Assembly: GCA_910578765.1 (NCBI GenBank)
Contig: CAJTRW010000013.1
Span: 1 to 52,102, forward strand
Reading direction: 5' to 3'
Source: an uncultured Christensenella sp.
GTDB taxonomy: Bacteria > Bacillota > Clostridia > Christensenellales > Borkfalkiaceae
Length of the DNA: 52,102 nucleotides
The position numbers and the translations under genes are program-made. The notes beneath the pieces are model-generated. The model saw nothing but the letters and a program-made list of their open reading frames with translations, was not told the DNA's origin and made no database searches. Below are positions 8,100 through 17,900 of this stretch, in pieces (positions within the stretch are counted from its first letter, which is position 1; each line of letters starts with the position of its first letter).

Positions 8100-8141
8100 A
8101 GCATTAATTCGCCCATTTTAAAAAATAATTTATTCTTATTG

Positions 8142-8170
8142 TTGCATAAGCACCGACTTTGTGGTAAAAT
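8142..8170 (+). promoter_or_regulatory. promoter of the SGNH hydrolase gene
   Basis: TTGCAT (8142-8147), a 17-bp spacer and TAAAAT (8165-8170), 22 bp before the start codon. Confidence 0.6.
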
Positions 8171-8192
8171 ATTCCAAAGGGTAGTGAAGAAT

Positions 8193-8801
8193 ATGAGAAT
8201 AGTATTTTTAGGCGATTCCATCACGGATTGCGACAGAAACAGGGAGGATACAAAATCTCTCGGCAACGGTTTTGTTAAAATTTTGGCGAACAAGCTTTTG
8301 CCTATTTATCCCGATACGGATATCGAGCTTATAAATAAAGGAATTTCCGGTAACGAGGTCTGCGACCTTCTGGCGCGCGTTCAACGCGACGTGATAGATT
8401 TGCAACCCGACGCAGCCGTCATAATGATAGGCGTAAACAACACGCTGCACAAATTCAAGTACGGCAAAGAGCTTAACCTGAAACAATTCGAAAGCGACTT
8501 GACCGAGCTTTTGACGCGCATTAAAGAGGCGGGCATAGTTATTATCTTTCTGGAACCGTTTTTATTACCCGCGCCGGATAAGCTTAGAATGCGCAAGCTT
8601 TTCAACGAGGAGCTTAAAATAATCGACACGGTTGCGCCCAAGCTTTGCGACGAGTTTGTCGCTTACGACGAAATGTTCAACGGACTTGCCGAATCTATTC
8701 CTTATACCGAGTATTCGGCTGACGGCGTTCACCCCACGCACCGCGGCTCGCGCCTTATCGCCGACACTGCGATAAAGGCTATTAGAAAGCACCTGCTTTA
8801 A
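8193..8801 (+). CDS. SGNH/GDSL-family hydrolase
   Basis: A 202-residue serine esterase of the SGNH superfamily. The four blocks are visible: GDSITD with the nucleophile serine near the N-terminus, GISGNE with the oxyanion glycine, IGVNNT with the asparagine, and DGVHPTHRG with the catalytic Asp-His pair. There is no signal peptide, so it acts in the cytosol, probably on acylated sugars or lipids. The frame is open further upstream to 7938, but that part is the antisense of tRNA-Ser, so I take the ATG at 8193. The ribosome site is weak (AAAGGG at 8176-8181). Confidence 0.85.
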   Translation: MRIVFLGDSITDCDRNREDTKSLGNGFVKILANKLLPIYPDTDIELINKGISGNEVCDLLARVQRDVIDLQPDAAVIMIGVNNTLHKFKYGKELNLKQFESDLTELLTRIKEAGIVIIFLEPFLLPAPDKLRMRKLFNEELKIIDTVAPKLCDEFVAYDEMFNGLAESIPYTEYSADGVHPTHRGSRLIADTAIKAIRKHLL

Positions 8802-8889
8802 ATTGAGAAAAATCAAGTCGGCGATGCGCCTGTATCAACGGCTATATAGATAAAGAAATTAAACTTTCTTTAAACACGGACGGAGGAAT

Positions 8890-9039
8890 GTAAAAAAACA
8901 ATGGTATTCCGTACTGCCTAAGATATTTTTGCGGGTATCTGTCGGATTGGCGGTAATTGCTGTTGCTGTCGGCGTGGCAATACCTATTATAAAACTTTTA
9001 CGCAACAAGCCGGTTGACTTGATAGCGGGACGCAAATAA
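8890..9039 (+). pseudogene. small membrane-protein reading frame lacking a start codon
   Basis: The frame ending at the TAA of 9037-9039 reads as a basic N-terminus (VKKQWYS), a single hydrophobic helix (VGLAVIAVAVGVAIPII) and a charged tail (KLLRNKPVDLIAGRK), which looks like a real small membrane protein. There is no ATG, GTG or TTG in frame at the expected place. GGAGG (8882-8886) is followed by ATG at 8888, but that is immediately followed by TAA in its own frame. One extra G after this ATG would join them, although the spacing to GGAGG would then be too short. It is either a decayed gene or a chance frame. Confidence 0.35.
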
Positions 9040-9065
9040 TTTTCAATTTTATAAAGCTTAAAAAT

Positions 9066-9098
9066 AAAAAAAGCGCGGCATTCAATGCCGCGCTTTTT
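9066..9098. terminator. bidirectional terminator
   Basis: AAAAAGCGCGGCAT (9068-9081), loop TCA, ATGCCGCGCTTTTT (9085-9098), between the plus-strand units and the minus-strand yitT-type gene. Confidence 0.85.
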
Positions 9099-9107
9099 AA
9101 GTTTTGT

Positions 9108-10004
9108 TTAAAGGTCGTCGTCGTTATGGTTTTTATAGCCTTCGCCGTAAATTTCTTTTGCGGAGGAAACTATCATAAACGCTTCGGGGTCGGCGTCTTT
9201 CACTATATCTCTCAGTTTGGGGTAAAGGAAATTTTTCACCGCGCACATAATAATTCTTTTGTCGTTGCCCGTGTAAGCGCCTTCCCCGTCCACATAAGTG
9301 GCGCCGATGTCAAGCTCTTTCAAAATTCTGTCGCTGATAAGCGCGGATTTTTCGTCCGTCGAGATAATATAAACAAGCTTTGCCGAGTTTCCGCCGTAAA
9401 GCACCCAGTCGAACGTAAGCGTAAATACCACAATTGAAATTACGGTATAGCACGCCAGCTCGAAGTCCTTGAAAATGAGTGCGGAAACGGCAATTATGCA
9501 GACGTCTATAGCCATAGATATTACGCCCGTCTTTATAAAACGGAATTTTTTCCTTAGTATCTTTACGGGGATATCCGTTCCGCCCGTTGTGCTGCCCATT
9601 CTGAAAATAAGCCCAAGCCCCAGTCCGAACAGCGTGCCGCCTATAACGGCGGAAATAAGCACGTTCTGCGTTATGGGCAGATATTTACCGAAAGCGATTT
9701 CCCATACTTCTATCAGACCCGAGGAAAGCAAAGTCGAAAACAGCGTGGACAGGGTGAAGTTTTTTCCGAAAAAAATAGCGCCGAGTATGAAAAGCGGGAC
9801 GTTGATAATAATTATCAAAACGCCGGTACTTAGAAATTTTACGTTTATCACGTAATCCAATATTATAGCAATGCCGGTAACCCCGCCGGACGCCAAATTG
9901 TTTGCGTTGAGGAACAGCGTTACGCCCAAAGAGTAAATTATGCATCCCAAAGTGATTACGCCGTATTTTTTGAGGAAATTTTTAAAGGCGGTCTTGTTTT
10001 TCAT
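9108..10004 (-). CDS. YitT-family membrane protein with DUF2179 domain
   Basis: A 298-residue protein with the YitT layout: five or six hydrophobic segments in residues 15-205, including the conserved NLASGGVTGIAII near the second helix and GSTTGGTDIP in the centre, then a soluble C-terminal DUF2179 domain (about 215-285) with ATYVDGEGAYTG. Molecular function of the family is not settled; members are common in Firmicutes. CCTTCC at 10014-10019 (GGAAGG on the minus strand) is the ribosome site. It is a single-gene unit with its own consensus promoter and terminator. Confidence 0.88.
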   Translation of the reverse strand: MKNKTAFKNFLKKYGVITLGCIIYSLGVTLFLNANNLASGGVTGIAIILDYVINVKFLSTGVLIIIINVPLFILGAIFFGKNFTLSTLFSTLLSSGLIEVWEIAFGKYLPITQNVLISAVIGGTLFGLGLGLIFRMGSTTGGTDIPVKILRKKFRFIKTGVISMAIDVCIIAVSALIFKDFELACYTVISIVVFTLTFDWVLYGGNSAKLVYIISTDEKSALISDRILKELDIGATYVDGEGAYTGNDKRIIMCAVKNFLYPKLRDIVKDADPEAFMIVSSAKEIYGEGYKNHNDDDL

Positions 10005-10025
10005 TGTTTTTTACCTTCCGGAATT

Positions 10026-10054
10026 ATTATACGCGGCTGTAAAGCTTGTGTCAA
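10026..10054 (-). promoter_or_regulatory. perfect consensus promoter of the YitT-family gene
   Basis: On the minus strand TTGACA (10054-10049), 17-bp spacer, TATAAT (10031-10026). The transcript would start next to the ribosome site, leaving a leader of about 15 nt. The remaining intergenic DNA up to 10247 shows only AT-rich sequence. Confidence 0.85.
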
Positions 10055-10247
10055 CCCGTGGACGAATATTTTTTATACATTTATACATTTACAATGAATA
10101 ACCGTCAAACAGGCATTTTTTACCATTTTCGGCACAAATTAATGCTGTGTGCGGTCATTTGGCTGTACGTAAACGGTAATAATAATTAATAATTCGTTAT
10201 TTTATAAAATACGTTGTAGTTTTTTGGTCAAATCGAGTATAAAACAG

Positions 10248-10276
10248 TTGTATTTTTATTCGGTATATTGTATAAT
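10248..10276 (+). promoter_or_regulatory. promoter of the long surface-protein/peptide-uptake array
   Basis: TTGTAT (10248-10253), a 17-bp spacer and TATAAT (10271-10276), 64 bp before the first gene. I find no other convincing promoter or terminator until 31226. Confidence 0.6.
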
Positions 10277-10339
10277 GATTGATAAATAAATAGAGTGAAA
10301 GTGTGCCGTTAAGGCATACGTTCCATTCGGGAGATATAG

Positions 10340-13300
10340 ATGAAAAAGATTCTTGTATCGGTATTGTTGGCGGTTTGTCTCGTGTGTGCGGGGCTTGCCG
10401 TGGCTTGCGCGCCGAAATACTGCGTTTTGAATTTCGAACGCATACAGGGAATAGAATACGTCAGCGAAGTAGTAGACGGTGCGGAAGTTAAAAAGGGTTA
10501 TACCGTCGATTTTAAACTTGTAATAGACGAAAATAAGGTAAATATCAGCGGCGACGCGCCCGAAGTACGCGCTAACGGCGCAGTTTTGACGTGCGACGCG
10601 GACGGCGTATATAAATATAAGGTTAATTCCAATACTCTGATAACCGTATCCAATGCGACGGCAAAATATACGATTGAGTTCGATACAACCGTCAACGTCA
10701 TGGACGATTCCAACAACGTTGGCGAAAGCATAGAAAACGGCGTCTACTATTACAGTGACGACGTGGACGTAAATAAGGTAACCGTCCTCGAAAACGGAAC
10801 GCAGGTTAAATTCACGCTGAGACCCAGCGTTTACTGCGCGCCCGTTAACCCGCAGGAAGGAATTATCGTGCTTGCAGATACAACCATAATCTGGCCCGAC
10901 GATAACGGCGTTTACACAGTGGAAGTTACGGGCAACGTAAAAATTCAGGTGCGCGGTCTGCAACAGGATACGGCGTTCACCCTCAGGGACGACGGCGGCG
11001 AGGGCACAGCTGCCAATCCTTTTAAAATTTCCAAGCCCATAGACCTTTATTATCTTGCGGCATACGTTAACACCGACTCGTTTTCCAGCAGTATAGATTT
11101 CCGCGGCGCATATTACGAAATGACCAACGATTTGGATCTTAAAGGCGAGCAGTTATATATAATAGGTGATTTAGTCGCTACCCAAAGCGCATTCTTCTAC
11201 GGCGATTTCAACGGTAACGGTTATACGATTTCCAATTATCATATTAAAGATTACGTCATAGACCAGGAAGTCTATATGAACGTTTTCACGCCCTATATAG
11301 GCGTTTTCGGCTTTGCGGGGGCGGCTGTCGGTGCAAGAGCGGCGAATATTTATAATCTCAACGTAGAAAATTTCGAAATAAGCGCGGACGTCACTTCCGC
11401 TACGATAATAGGCGGCAGAGACGACAAGAACGATAAAAGCTTTGCGGTCGGCGGTATAGTCGGATATTCCGTAGGCGCTACTTTGACGGGCTGTTCCGCA
11501 AGCGGTAAAATAGAAGTTACGGCGGCTGCCGATTCTCCCGCTTTCGCCGGCGGTTTGGTGGGGTACCAGACTGCCGCGGCGGATACTTCCGTCAGGTACT
11601 ATTCGGCAGTACGTTCGTGCAGCTCGGCAGTAAACATTACGGGTTATTCGGGTAGAATATATGCCGCGGGCGGTATTACCGGTTACCTTGCTTCTCTTAA
11701 CAGGGGAACCAGCTCCTTCATTCTCAACTCGTACAACACGGGCGAAGTCCGCGGCGCGATGAACGTAGGCGGCATAGTCGGTATATTGGGCGCAAACAGC
11801 TCCGTCGGCAACTGCTATAATACCGGATACGTTTCAGCAACAAGCCGTGAAACTTTGGTTATGGGCAACAACGAACAGTTTGCTTACGCTTATGCGGGCG
11901 GCATTGCGGGCTTCATGGACAGCGATACCATAGTTTACAATTGCTTCGGCGCGGGGGAAACGCCTTTCGCTTATTCCGTAAACGGCGATAAGTATGCGGC
12001 CGCAGACGGTATAGCGGCATTCAAAGCCGAGGGCGGAGAGTTTTACGTCGAAACCCAGAAGGCGGTTTTGATGAATAACGAGGTAAAAGGCGACGGGGTT
12101 TACAACAAAGCTTTCTTTATCGGTAATCTTAAATGGAACGAGGTTGACTGGACCTTCGGCGAAGGGGAGTATCCCGTCATAAACCATTCTTCCGAGGAAA
12201 CGCATTTCAGTTACAATATAGTTTTCGACCTTAAAGGGAACGAAATAGACGGGTCGACCCGGGTGACGGTCAACGCCGAAGACGTTTATTTGCCCATGTC
12301 GCTTTGGAATTTACAGCAAGACGGCTTTGCGGAATTCCTTGACGCGGACAACGGACTGCGCTCTTACGGATATTACTTCGATCCGGAGTTGACTGATAAA
12401 GTTCCTTACGGCTACGTACCCGTAAAAGATATCACGCTTTACGTCGGCTTTGCGGATTATTCCGGCGTGGTCGGCACGTATTATTTGCAGTTGGATGACA
12501 ACAACGGCGTCAATATAGAGCTTAAGGCAAACGGCGACCTCGTCTACCGCAACGGCGCGTTGATATTTACTTCTTATTATACGTTCGACGGAGAACACGT
12601 TACTCTTTTCGATTGCCCTGCGTTTGCGGTGGTAATGAACAACAGCGTAACCTACCTTGCGGGTAAAGCTACGGTAACGGACGGCGTAATGAACGCAATA
12701 AACGCTACGGTTGCCGGCGACGGAGTTTACTCATCCGACAACCCCCTTATAGCGGTCAGAACCGTAGGCGGATTTACTTACGGCACATATTATGCGGGCG
12801 ACGCGTCTTACACCTTCTACGAGAACGGTAAGGGCGTAACCTCCGCGGGCGTTGAATTCGATTACACTGTCAGCGGAAACACGCTTACTACGTCAAATAA
12901 TCTTACGGTCGTCTTATCGGGCGGCAAGGTTGTCAGCGTCAACGGCGTGACGGTTACGCTTATAGACGGGTTTGTCGGTACGTGGGAGACTGCCGCAGGC
13001 TCTAATAAGCAATATACTTTCGACGGTAAGGGCAACTGGTCTTACGAGCATTTCGGCTACGACGCGAACGGTAACAAGACGGTAACGGACGGAAGTGCTG
13101 AAAGCGGTACCTATACGGTCAGCGGCGGAAAAATAACTTTCACGCACGGCGGAAAAAATTATACGGGCAGCTTCGACGCTAACGGCATGCTTGTGTTGGG
13201 CGACGGAACTTATACCCAAACTTATTATAAAGAAAACAGCTTCAGTGGCAGATGGAAGTTCTTCAACACCAAAGATTTGGAGCCGATAGAGCTTGTTCTG

Positions 13301-14944
13301 GACGGAATAAGCAAGGACGGCTACGGCTATGCGACTGCGATTTACCGCTCTGCCGAATACGTCCTTACGTACGAAGCTTTGGTTTATGATAATGCTACGA
13401 CGCTTGTGTTCTACGACGCAGACTTTATTTTCGCACGCCTTATATTCAATGCGGCGGAAGGTACTTTGTCAGGTTCCATATATTCCGATAATTTCGGCGT
13501 TATGTACGATGCCGATACGCTTGACGCGCTATATCCTTCGGAAGATTACTCTCATACAGTTTATCCCGAGCTGGAAAATCCCGCAATAACCTTCTGTCTT
13601 TATGACGAATTCAACGGCATTTGGATAAGCGAACAAACAGGAATGGAGCTTGTTCAGTTCAACGGATTCGGCTCTTACGATTTAAACGGCAACCTGCTTC
13701 ATACGTCCGTAAAAGGCGTAGTTACTATCAACGGCATAACCGCGGGCTCTTATACGCTTGAAAACCATACTCTTTCCGGTTCGTTCGTATATCACGGCGT
13801 GGAATATGCCATAAGCTATAACGAGCAGACGGGTAAGATAGATATTACCAATAAGGACACCGGCGATGACTTCATGCTTGAAGAACGCGACGGCTGGCAC
13901 GCACTCGAGCTTGCTGACGAAAGCGGCAATGTTTATAAATTCGACGGCAGGGGACAGCTTGCTTCGGGCGGTAAAATGACCGTTACGGACGCAGACGGCG
14001 TCAAAACCGTATATACCTATAAGGTAAATTCTTCCGGTTTGTCGATATCCGGCGACGCGACAGGAAGTATAACCAATGGTAGCGACGGCTTGTGGGATTT
14101 GTCGCTTGGCGGCAGCAAAAAGCTTTTCGTCAACAACGGCTTCGAGGGCAGGTGGCTTATAGGCGACAACAACGGCGTTGAAAGAATTATGACCATAGGC
14201 AAAACGGGTCATACGCTTACGGCGACCGGCACGGTTGAAGATACGTACGTCACATTCAAGTACAATACAGACGGCTTAATGGAGTTCGAATATAATAACG
14301 TCAAGTATTATTTACGTTGTACCGGCACAGAGCTGCAGTTGGGATTGGACAGAAGCTTATCCGTTGCCTCGCATTGCATACCCGTATCGCTTAAAGACAA
14401 CTATCTCGGCGTATACAACGCCGCGGACGGAAAGAAAATAACAATGGACGGTCTCGGTAATACGGAGTACGCGGACGGCGGTACGGCAATGCTGTTCGAT
14501 AAGGACGGCTCTCCTTTGAACAAATTCGTCTATAATTTCGTGGGCGAAACAATAGTGTTCACCGACACGGAGATAACCGTTGTAAACGGCGTAAAAAAGA
14601 AATTGGTTTATTGCTTCATTCTGTCGGCGAACGGCGAATACGTTTCCAAGTGGGGCGAAAGATACGATTTGAAGGAAGTCGACAAATTCTACGGCAGATA
14701 TGTCGTGGACGGTAAGAATTCCGAAATCAAGTACACCTTCGACGGCTTCGGAAAAATAACTTCCACCACGGGCGCCGTATACACTTACGATATCGAAAAA
14801 ATCGAGGAAGAAAACAATTCGTATATTTTTGTTCTCACGGACGCGCAGGGTAAAAAGTATGAGGGAGTATACGTCTTTGTCGAGTACAGCAACACATTGT
14901 TGCAGAATGTATATTCTCTTACAATAACAGCTAAAAACGTGTAA
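10340..14944 (+). CDS. giant GLUG-repeat surface lipoprotein
   Basis: A 1534-residue protein. The signal peptide ends in AVAC at Cys23, so it is probably lipid-anchored. Residues about 365-540 carry at least five GLUG-type repeats (AVGGIVGYS, FAGGLVGYQ, NVGGIVGIL and similar), a motif of secreted adhesin-like proteins that form beta-helices. From about 710 to the C-terminus a second, degenerate repeat recurs roughly nine times every 80-120 residues, with a core such as GTWETA...YTFDGKG or GRYVV...YTFDGFG; each looks like a small beta-barrel. GGGAG at 10329-10333 precedes the ATG. It is the first gene of the array with the subtilase and peptide importer. Role as adhesin or as scaffold for the protease is inferred. 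Confidence 0.85.
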   Translation: MKKILVSVLLAVCLVCAGLAVACAPKYCVLNFERIQGIEYVSEVVDGAEVKKGYTVDFKLVIDENKVNISGDAPEVRANGAVLTCDADGVYKYKVNSNTLITVSNATAKYTIEFDTTVNVMDDSNNVGESIENGVYYYSDDVDVNKVTVLENGTQVKFTLRPSVYCAPVNPQEGIIVLADTTIIWPDDNGVYTVEVTGNVKIQVRGLQQDTAFTLRDDGGEGTAANPFKISKPIDLYYLAAYVNTDSFSSSIDFRGAYYEMTNDLDLKGEQLYIIGDLVATQSAFFYGDFNGNGYTISNYHIKDYVIDQEVYMNVFTPYIGVFGFAGAAVGARAANIYNLNVENFEISADVTSATIIGGRDDKNDKSFAVGGIVGYSVGATLTGCSASGKIEVTAAADSPAFAGGLVGYQTAAADTSVRYYSAVRSCSSAVNITGYSGRIYAAGGITGYLASLNRGTSSFILNSYNTGEVRGAMNVGGIVGILGANSSVGNCYNTGYVSATSRETLVMGNNEQFAYAYAGGIAGFMDSDTIVYNCFGAGETPFAYSVNGDKYAAADGIAAFKAEGGEFYVETQKAVLMNNEVKGDGVYNKAFFIGNLKWNEVDWTFGEGEYPVINHSSEETHFSYNIVFDLKGNEIDGSTRVTVNAEDVYLPMSLWNLQQDGFAEFLDADNGLRSYGYYFDPELTDKVPYGYVPVKDITLYVGFADYSGVVGTYYLQLDDNNGVNIELKANGDLVYRNGALIFTSYYTFDGEHVTLFDCPAFAVVMNNSVTYLAGKATVTDGVMNAINATVAGDGVYSSDNPLIAVRTVGGFTYGTYYAGDASYTFYENGKGVTSAGVEFDYTVSGNTLTTSNNLTVVLSGGKVVSVNGVTVTLIDGFVGTWETAAGSNKQYTFDGKGNWSYEHFGYDANGNKTVTDGSAESGTYTVSGGKITFTHGGKNYTGSFDANGMLVLGDGTYTQTYYKENSFSGRWKFFNTKDLEPIELVLDGISKDGYGYATAIYRSAEYVLTYEALVYDNATTLVFYDADFIFARLIFNAAEGTLSGSIYSDNFGVMYDADTLDALYPSEDYSHTVYPELENPAITFCLYDEFNGIWISEQTGMELVQFNGFGSYDLNGNLLHTSVKGVVTINGITAGSYTLENHTLSGSFVYHGVEYAISYNEQTGKIDITNKDTGDDFMLEERDGWHALELADESGNVYKFDGRGQLASGGKMTVTDADGVKTVYTYKVNSSGLSISGDATGSITNGSDGLWDLSLGGSKKLFVNNGFEGRWLIGDNNGVERIMTIGKTGHTLTATGTVEDTYVTFKYNTDGLMEFEYNNVKYYLRCTGTELQLGLDRSLSVASHCIPVSLKDNYLGVYNAADGKKITMDGLGNTEYADGGTAMLFDKDGSPLNKFVYNFVGETIVFTDTEITVVNGVKKKLVYCFILSANGEYVSKWGERYDLKEVDKFYGRYVVDGKNSEIKYTFDGFGKITSTTGAVYTYDIEKIEEENNSYIFVLTDAQGKKYEGVYVFVEYSNTLLQNVYSLTITAKNV

Positions 14945-14971
14945 ACAGACAGTATTATTAAGGAAAGTTAT

Positions 14972-17900
14972 ATGAGTTTTAAAAAAATCAAAGGAATAAG
15001 TGCGCGCCGCACCGCAACATTGTGTCTTACGGCGGTAATGACCGCGTCTTTCGTGGCGGGCAACGTGTTCGCTTTTGCGCAGAACGGCGGTAAAAAAACA
15101 GGAACTTCCTCTGTGGAAACTTCTTCTCAGGTCTCTTTCGAGGACGTGACAGGCAAAATAGATTTATCCGCTATAAAGACGCAGAACCTCAGCACCTCAG
15201 TATTGGAAAACGCCGGCTTCAAAACGAAGTCTCTCGGTACGCAGACGGTAATAGTCACGCTTGACACCGATTGCGTGATTGACAGTATGCCCGACGGCGT
15301 TTCCGCTTCTGAATATCTCGACGGATACGACGGCGGAAGGACTCTTAAAAAGATAAAGCAGTCTCAGACGAATTTTCTGAATAATCTGTCCGCAATGGGT
15401 ATCGACTACAAAGTGCAGTACACTTACAGCACCGTAACCAATGCGGTGGCGGTTTCCGTCGATACGGCGTATATCAGCGAAATCAAGTCTATTCCGTCGG
15501 TTGAAGCGGCGTTCGTTTCCGAGCGGTACGCCTATCCCGAAGCGATAGCGTCGGATAACGGCGTAACCGATATAAGCAAGGTTTATGCAACGGGTATTTA
15601 CGATTCGTCCGAATACGTCGACAAAGGTATAGACGGCAGCGGCATGACCGTCGCCATTCTCGACACCGGTCTCGACTACACTCACGAAGCGTTTACAAAA
15701 TACATGCCGTCGACGCTCGGTCTCGATAAAGCTCAGTTGGAAGCAAAGCTTGACAATAAAGATTTCAAAGCCGTAGAGCTTTCCGCCGCAAACGGCAAGA
15801 CGATAGACGCGGACGATTTGTGGGTAAGCGAAAAGGTTCCTTTCGCGTACGATTATGCGGACAAGGACGCGGACGTTTACCCCTCGTACTCACAGCACGG
15901 CACGCACGTTGCCGGTATAGTTGCCGGTCATGCGGACAGCTATAAGGACAAGGACGGTAACGTCGTCAATTCGCCCTTCTTCGGTTCGGCGCCCAACGCC
16001 CAGCTTGTAATTTGCAAAGTTTTTACCGACGATTTCGAAAGCAAAGAACTTGGCGGAGCCACGTCGGAAAATATAATTGCGGCGTTGGAGGACTGCGTTA
16101 ACCTCGGTGTAGACGTAATAAACATGAGTCTCGGCACAACGTCGGGTTTCTCGTCGGACTGCCTCGGCAGCGACGACGAGGGTAAGCAGCTTGCCGCTAT
16201 TTACAAGCGCATTAAAACGGAGGGCATAAGCCTTATCTGCGCGGCGAGCAACGATTACAGCGCAGGCTTCGGCAGCGACTTCGGTACAAACCTTGCAACC
16301 AATCCCGACTCCGGTACGGTCGGTTCTCCTTCAACCTTCGAAGGCGCGCTTTCCGTCGCGAGTATCAACGGTCAGCTTTCACCTTTTATTAAAGCCAACG
16401 GTAAGGACGCTATATTTTTCAACGAGTCCAGCAATGCCAACGGCGAGCGGTACGATTTTATAAAGCAACTGTTAAAAGGCGAAAAAAGCAAAACATTCAA
16501 ATACGTAAACGTAGGCGGCTTCGGACAGGCGCAGGATTATACGACTGACGTATTAAAAGAGCTTGCCGACAAGTCTCATGGTCCCACAATCGCGGTTGTT
16601 AAGCGCGGCAGTACAAACTTTCAGGAAAAAGTTCAGCTTGCCCAGATTATGGGTGCGGACGCGGTAATAGTAGACAACAACGTTTCGGGTATGGTCAGAA
16701 TGTCTCTCGGCGATTTGGTAGACCCTATCCCGGCGATATTCGTTTCTCAGGAAGCAGGTCAGAAGCTCAGGAAAAACGAAAATAACAAAAACATCAAAAC
16801 AGGCGTGGTAGAGCTTAATTCCGAATATTATGCAGGTCCCTACATGAATGATTATTCGTCCTGGGGAAGCACGCCCGATTTAAAGCTTAAGCCCGATATA
16901 ACCGCGCACGGCGGCGAAATAACCTCCACGGTTGCAGGCGGCTACGCGGAAATGAGCGGTACTTCCATGGCAACGCCCAACCTCGCGGGATTTGTCGCGC
17001 TTGTCAGAAGTCAGCTTAAATTACAGCATCCGGACTGGAATAACGTTCAGCTTAACCAGCGCATCAATCAGCTTGTAATGAGTACCGCCCAGGTAGTATA
17101 TGACGAAAGCGGTCTGCCCTATTCCCCCAGAAAACAGGGTGCGGGACTCGCAACGCTGGATAACGTTTTCGGTACAAAAGCCTATCTGTATACTTTGGAG
17201 GGAGTGGACTTCGGTGCAGCCGAGGACAACCGTCCAAAGATAGAGTTGGGAGAGGACGAGGCTAAAAACGGAGTTTACAAGCTTAAATTCTACGTTCAGA
17301 ATTTCGGCACGGAAACGCTTAAATTCAAAACAAAATCGATATTCATGACCGAGTCTCTCTCGCAGGATAAAAATTCGGTCGCGGAAAAAGCATACCTTAT
17401 GGACGGCAGTCCCGTCTGGAAGATAAACGGCTCGCCGTTGTCCTCCGACGGAATAATAACGCTCGGCGCGGGTGAAAACGCCGCGGTTGAATGTACGCTT
17501 ACCCTTTCCGAAGAAGATAAACGTTATCTTAATACCAGCTTTATTAACGGCATGTTTGTCGAGGGCTTCCTTCAGCTTGAATCCCTTACCGAAAACCAAT
17601 GCGCGCTTACCCTGCCTTTTATGGGCTTCTACGGCGACTGGGAAGCGGCGCCCATGCTTGACTTCGACGCGTATTATCTGGCGGAAGCGGAGCAGGATAC
17701 GTCAATATTGGAAAATGCAAAGCCCAAGGCGCGCGTCTGGGCTACGCAGGCTTACGCAAGCTACACAAACAATAAATATTCGATACCCCTCGGCAGTTAC
17801 TGCTTTACGCAGGACCCCAACGCTCAGCAGATTTATACCGATATGGAGCATTGCTCGGTTTCCCGCTTCAACGTAAACGGAGAGGACGAGGATTCCAACA

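Noticed and set aside
7938..8192. N-terminal extension of the SGNH hydrolase
   Set aside because: It overlaps the antisense of tRNA-Ser and its promoter region.
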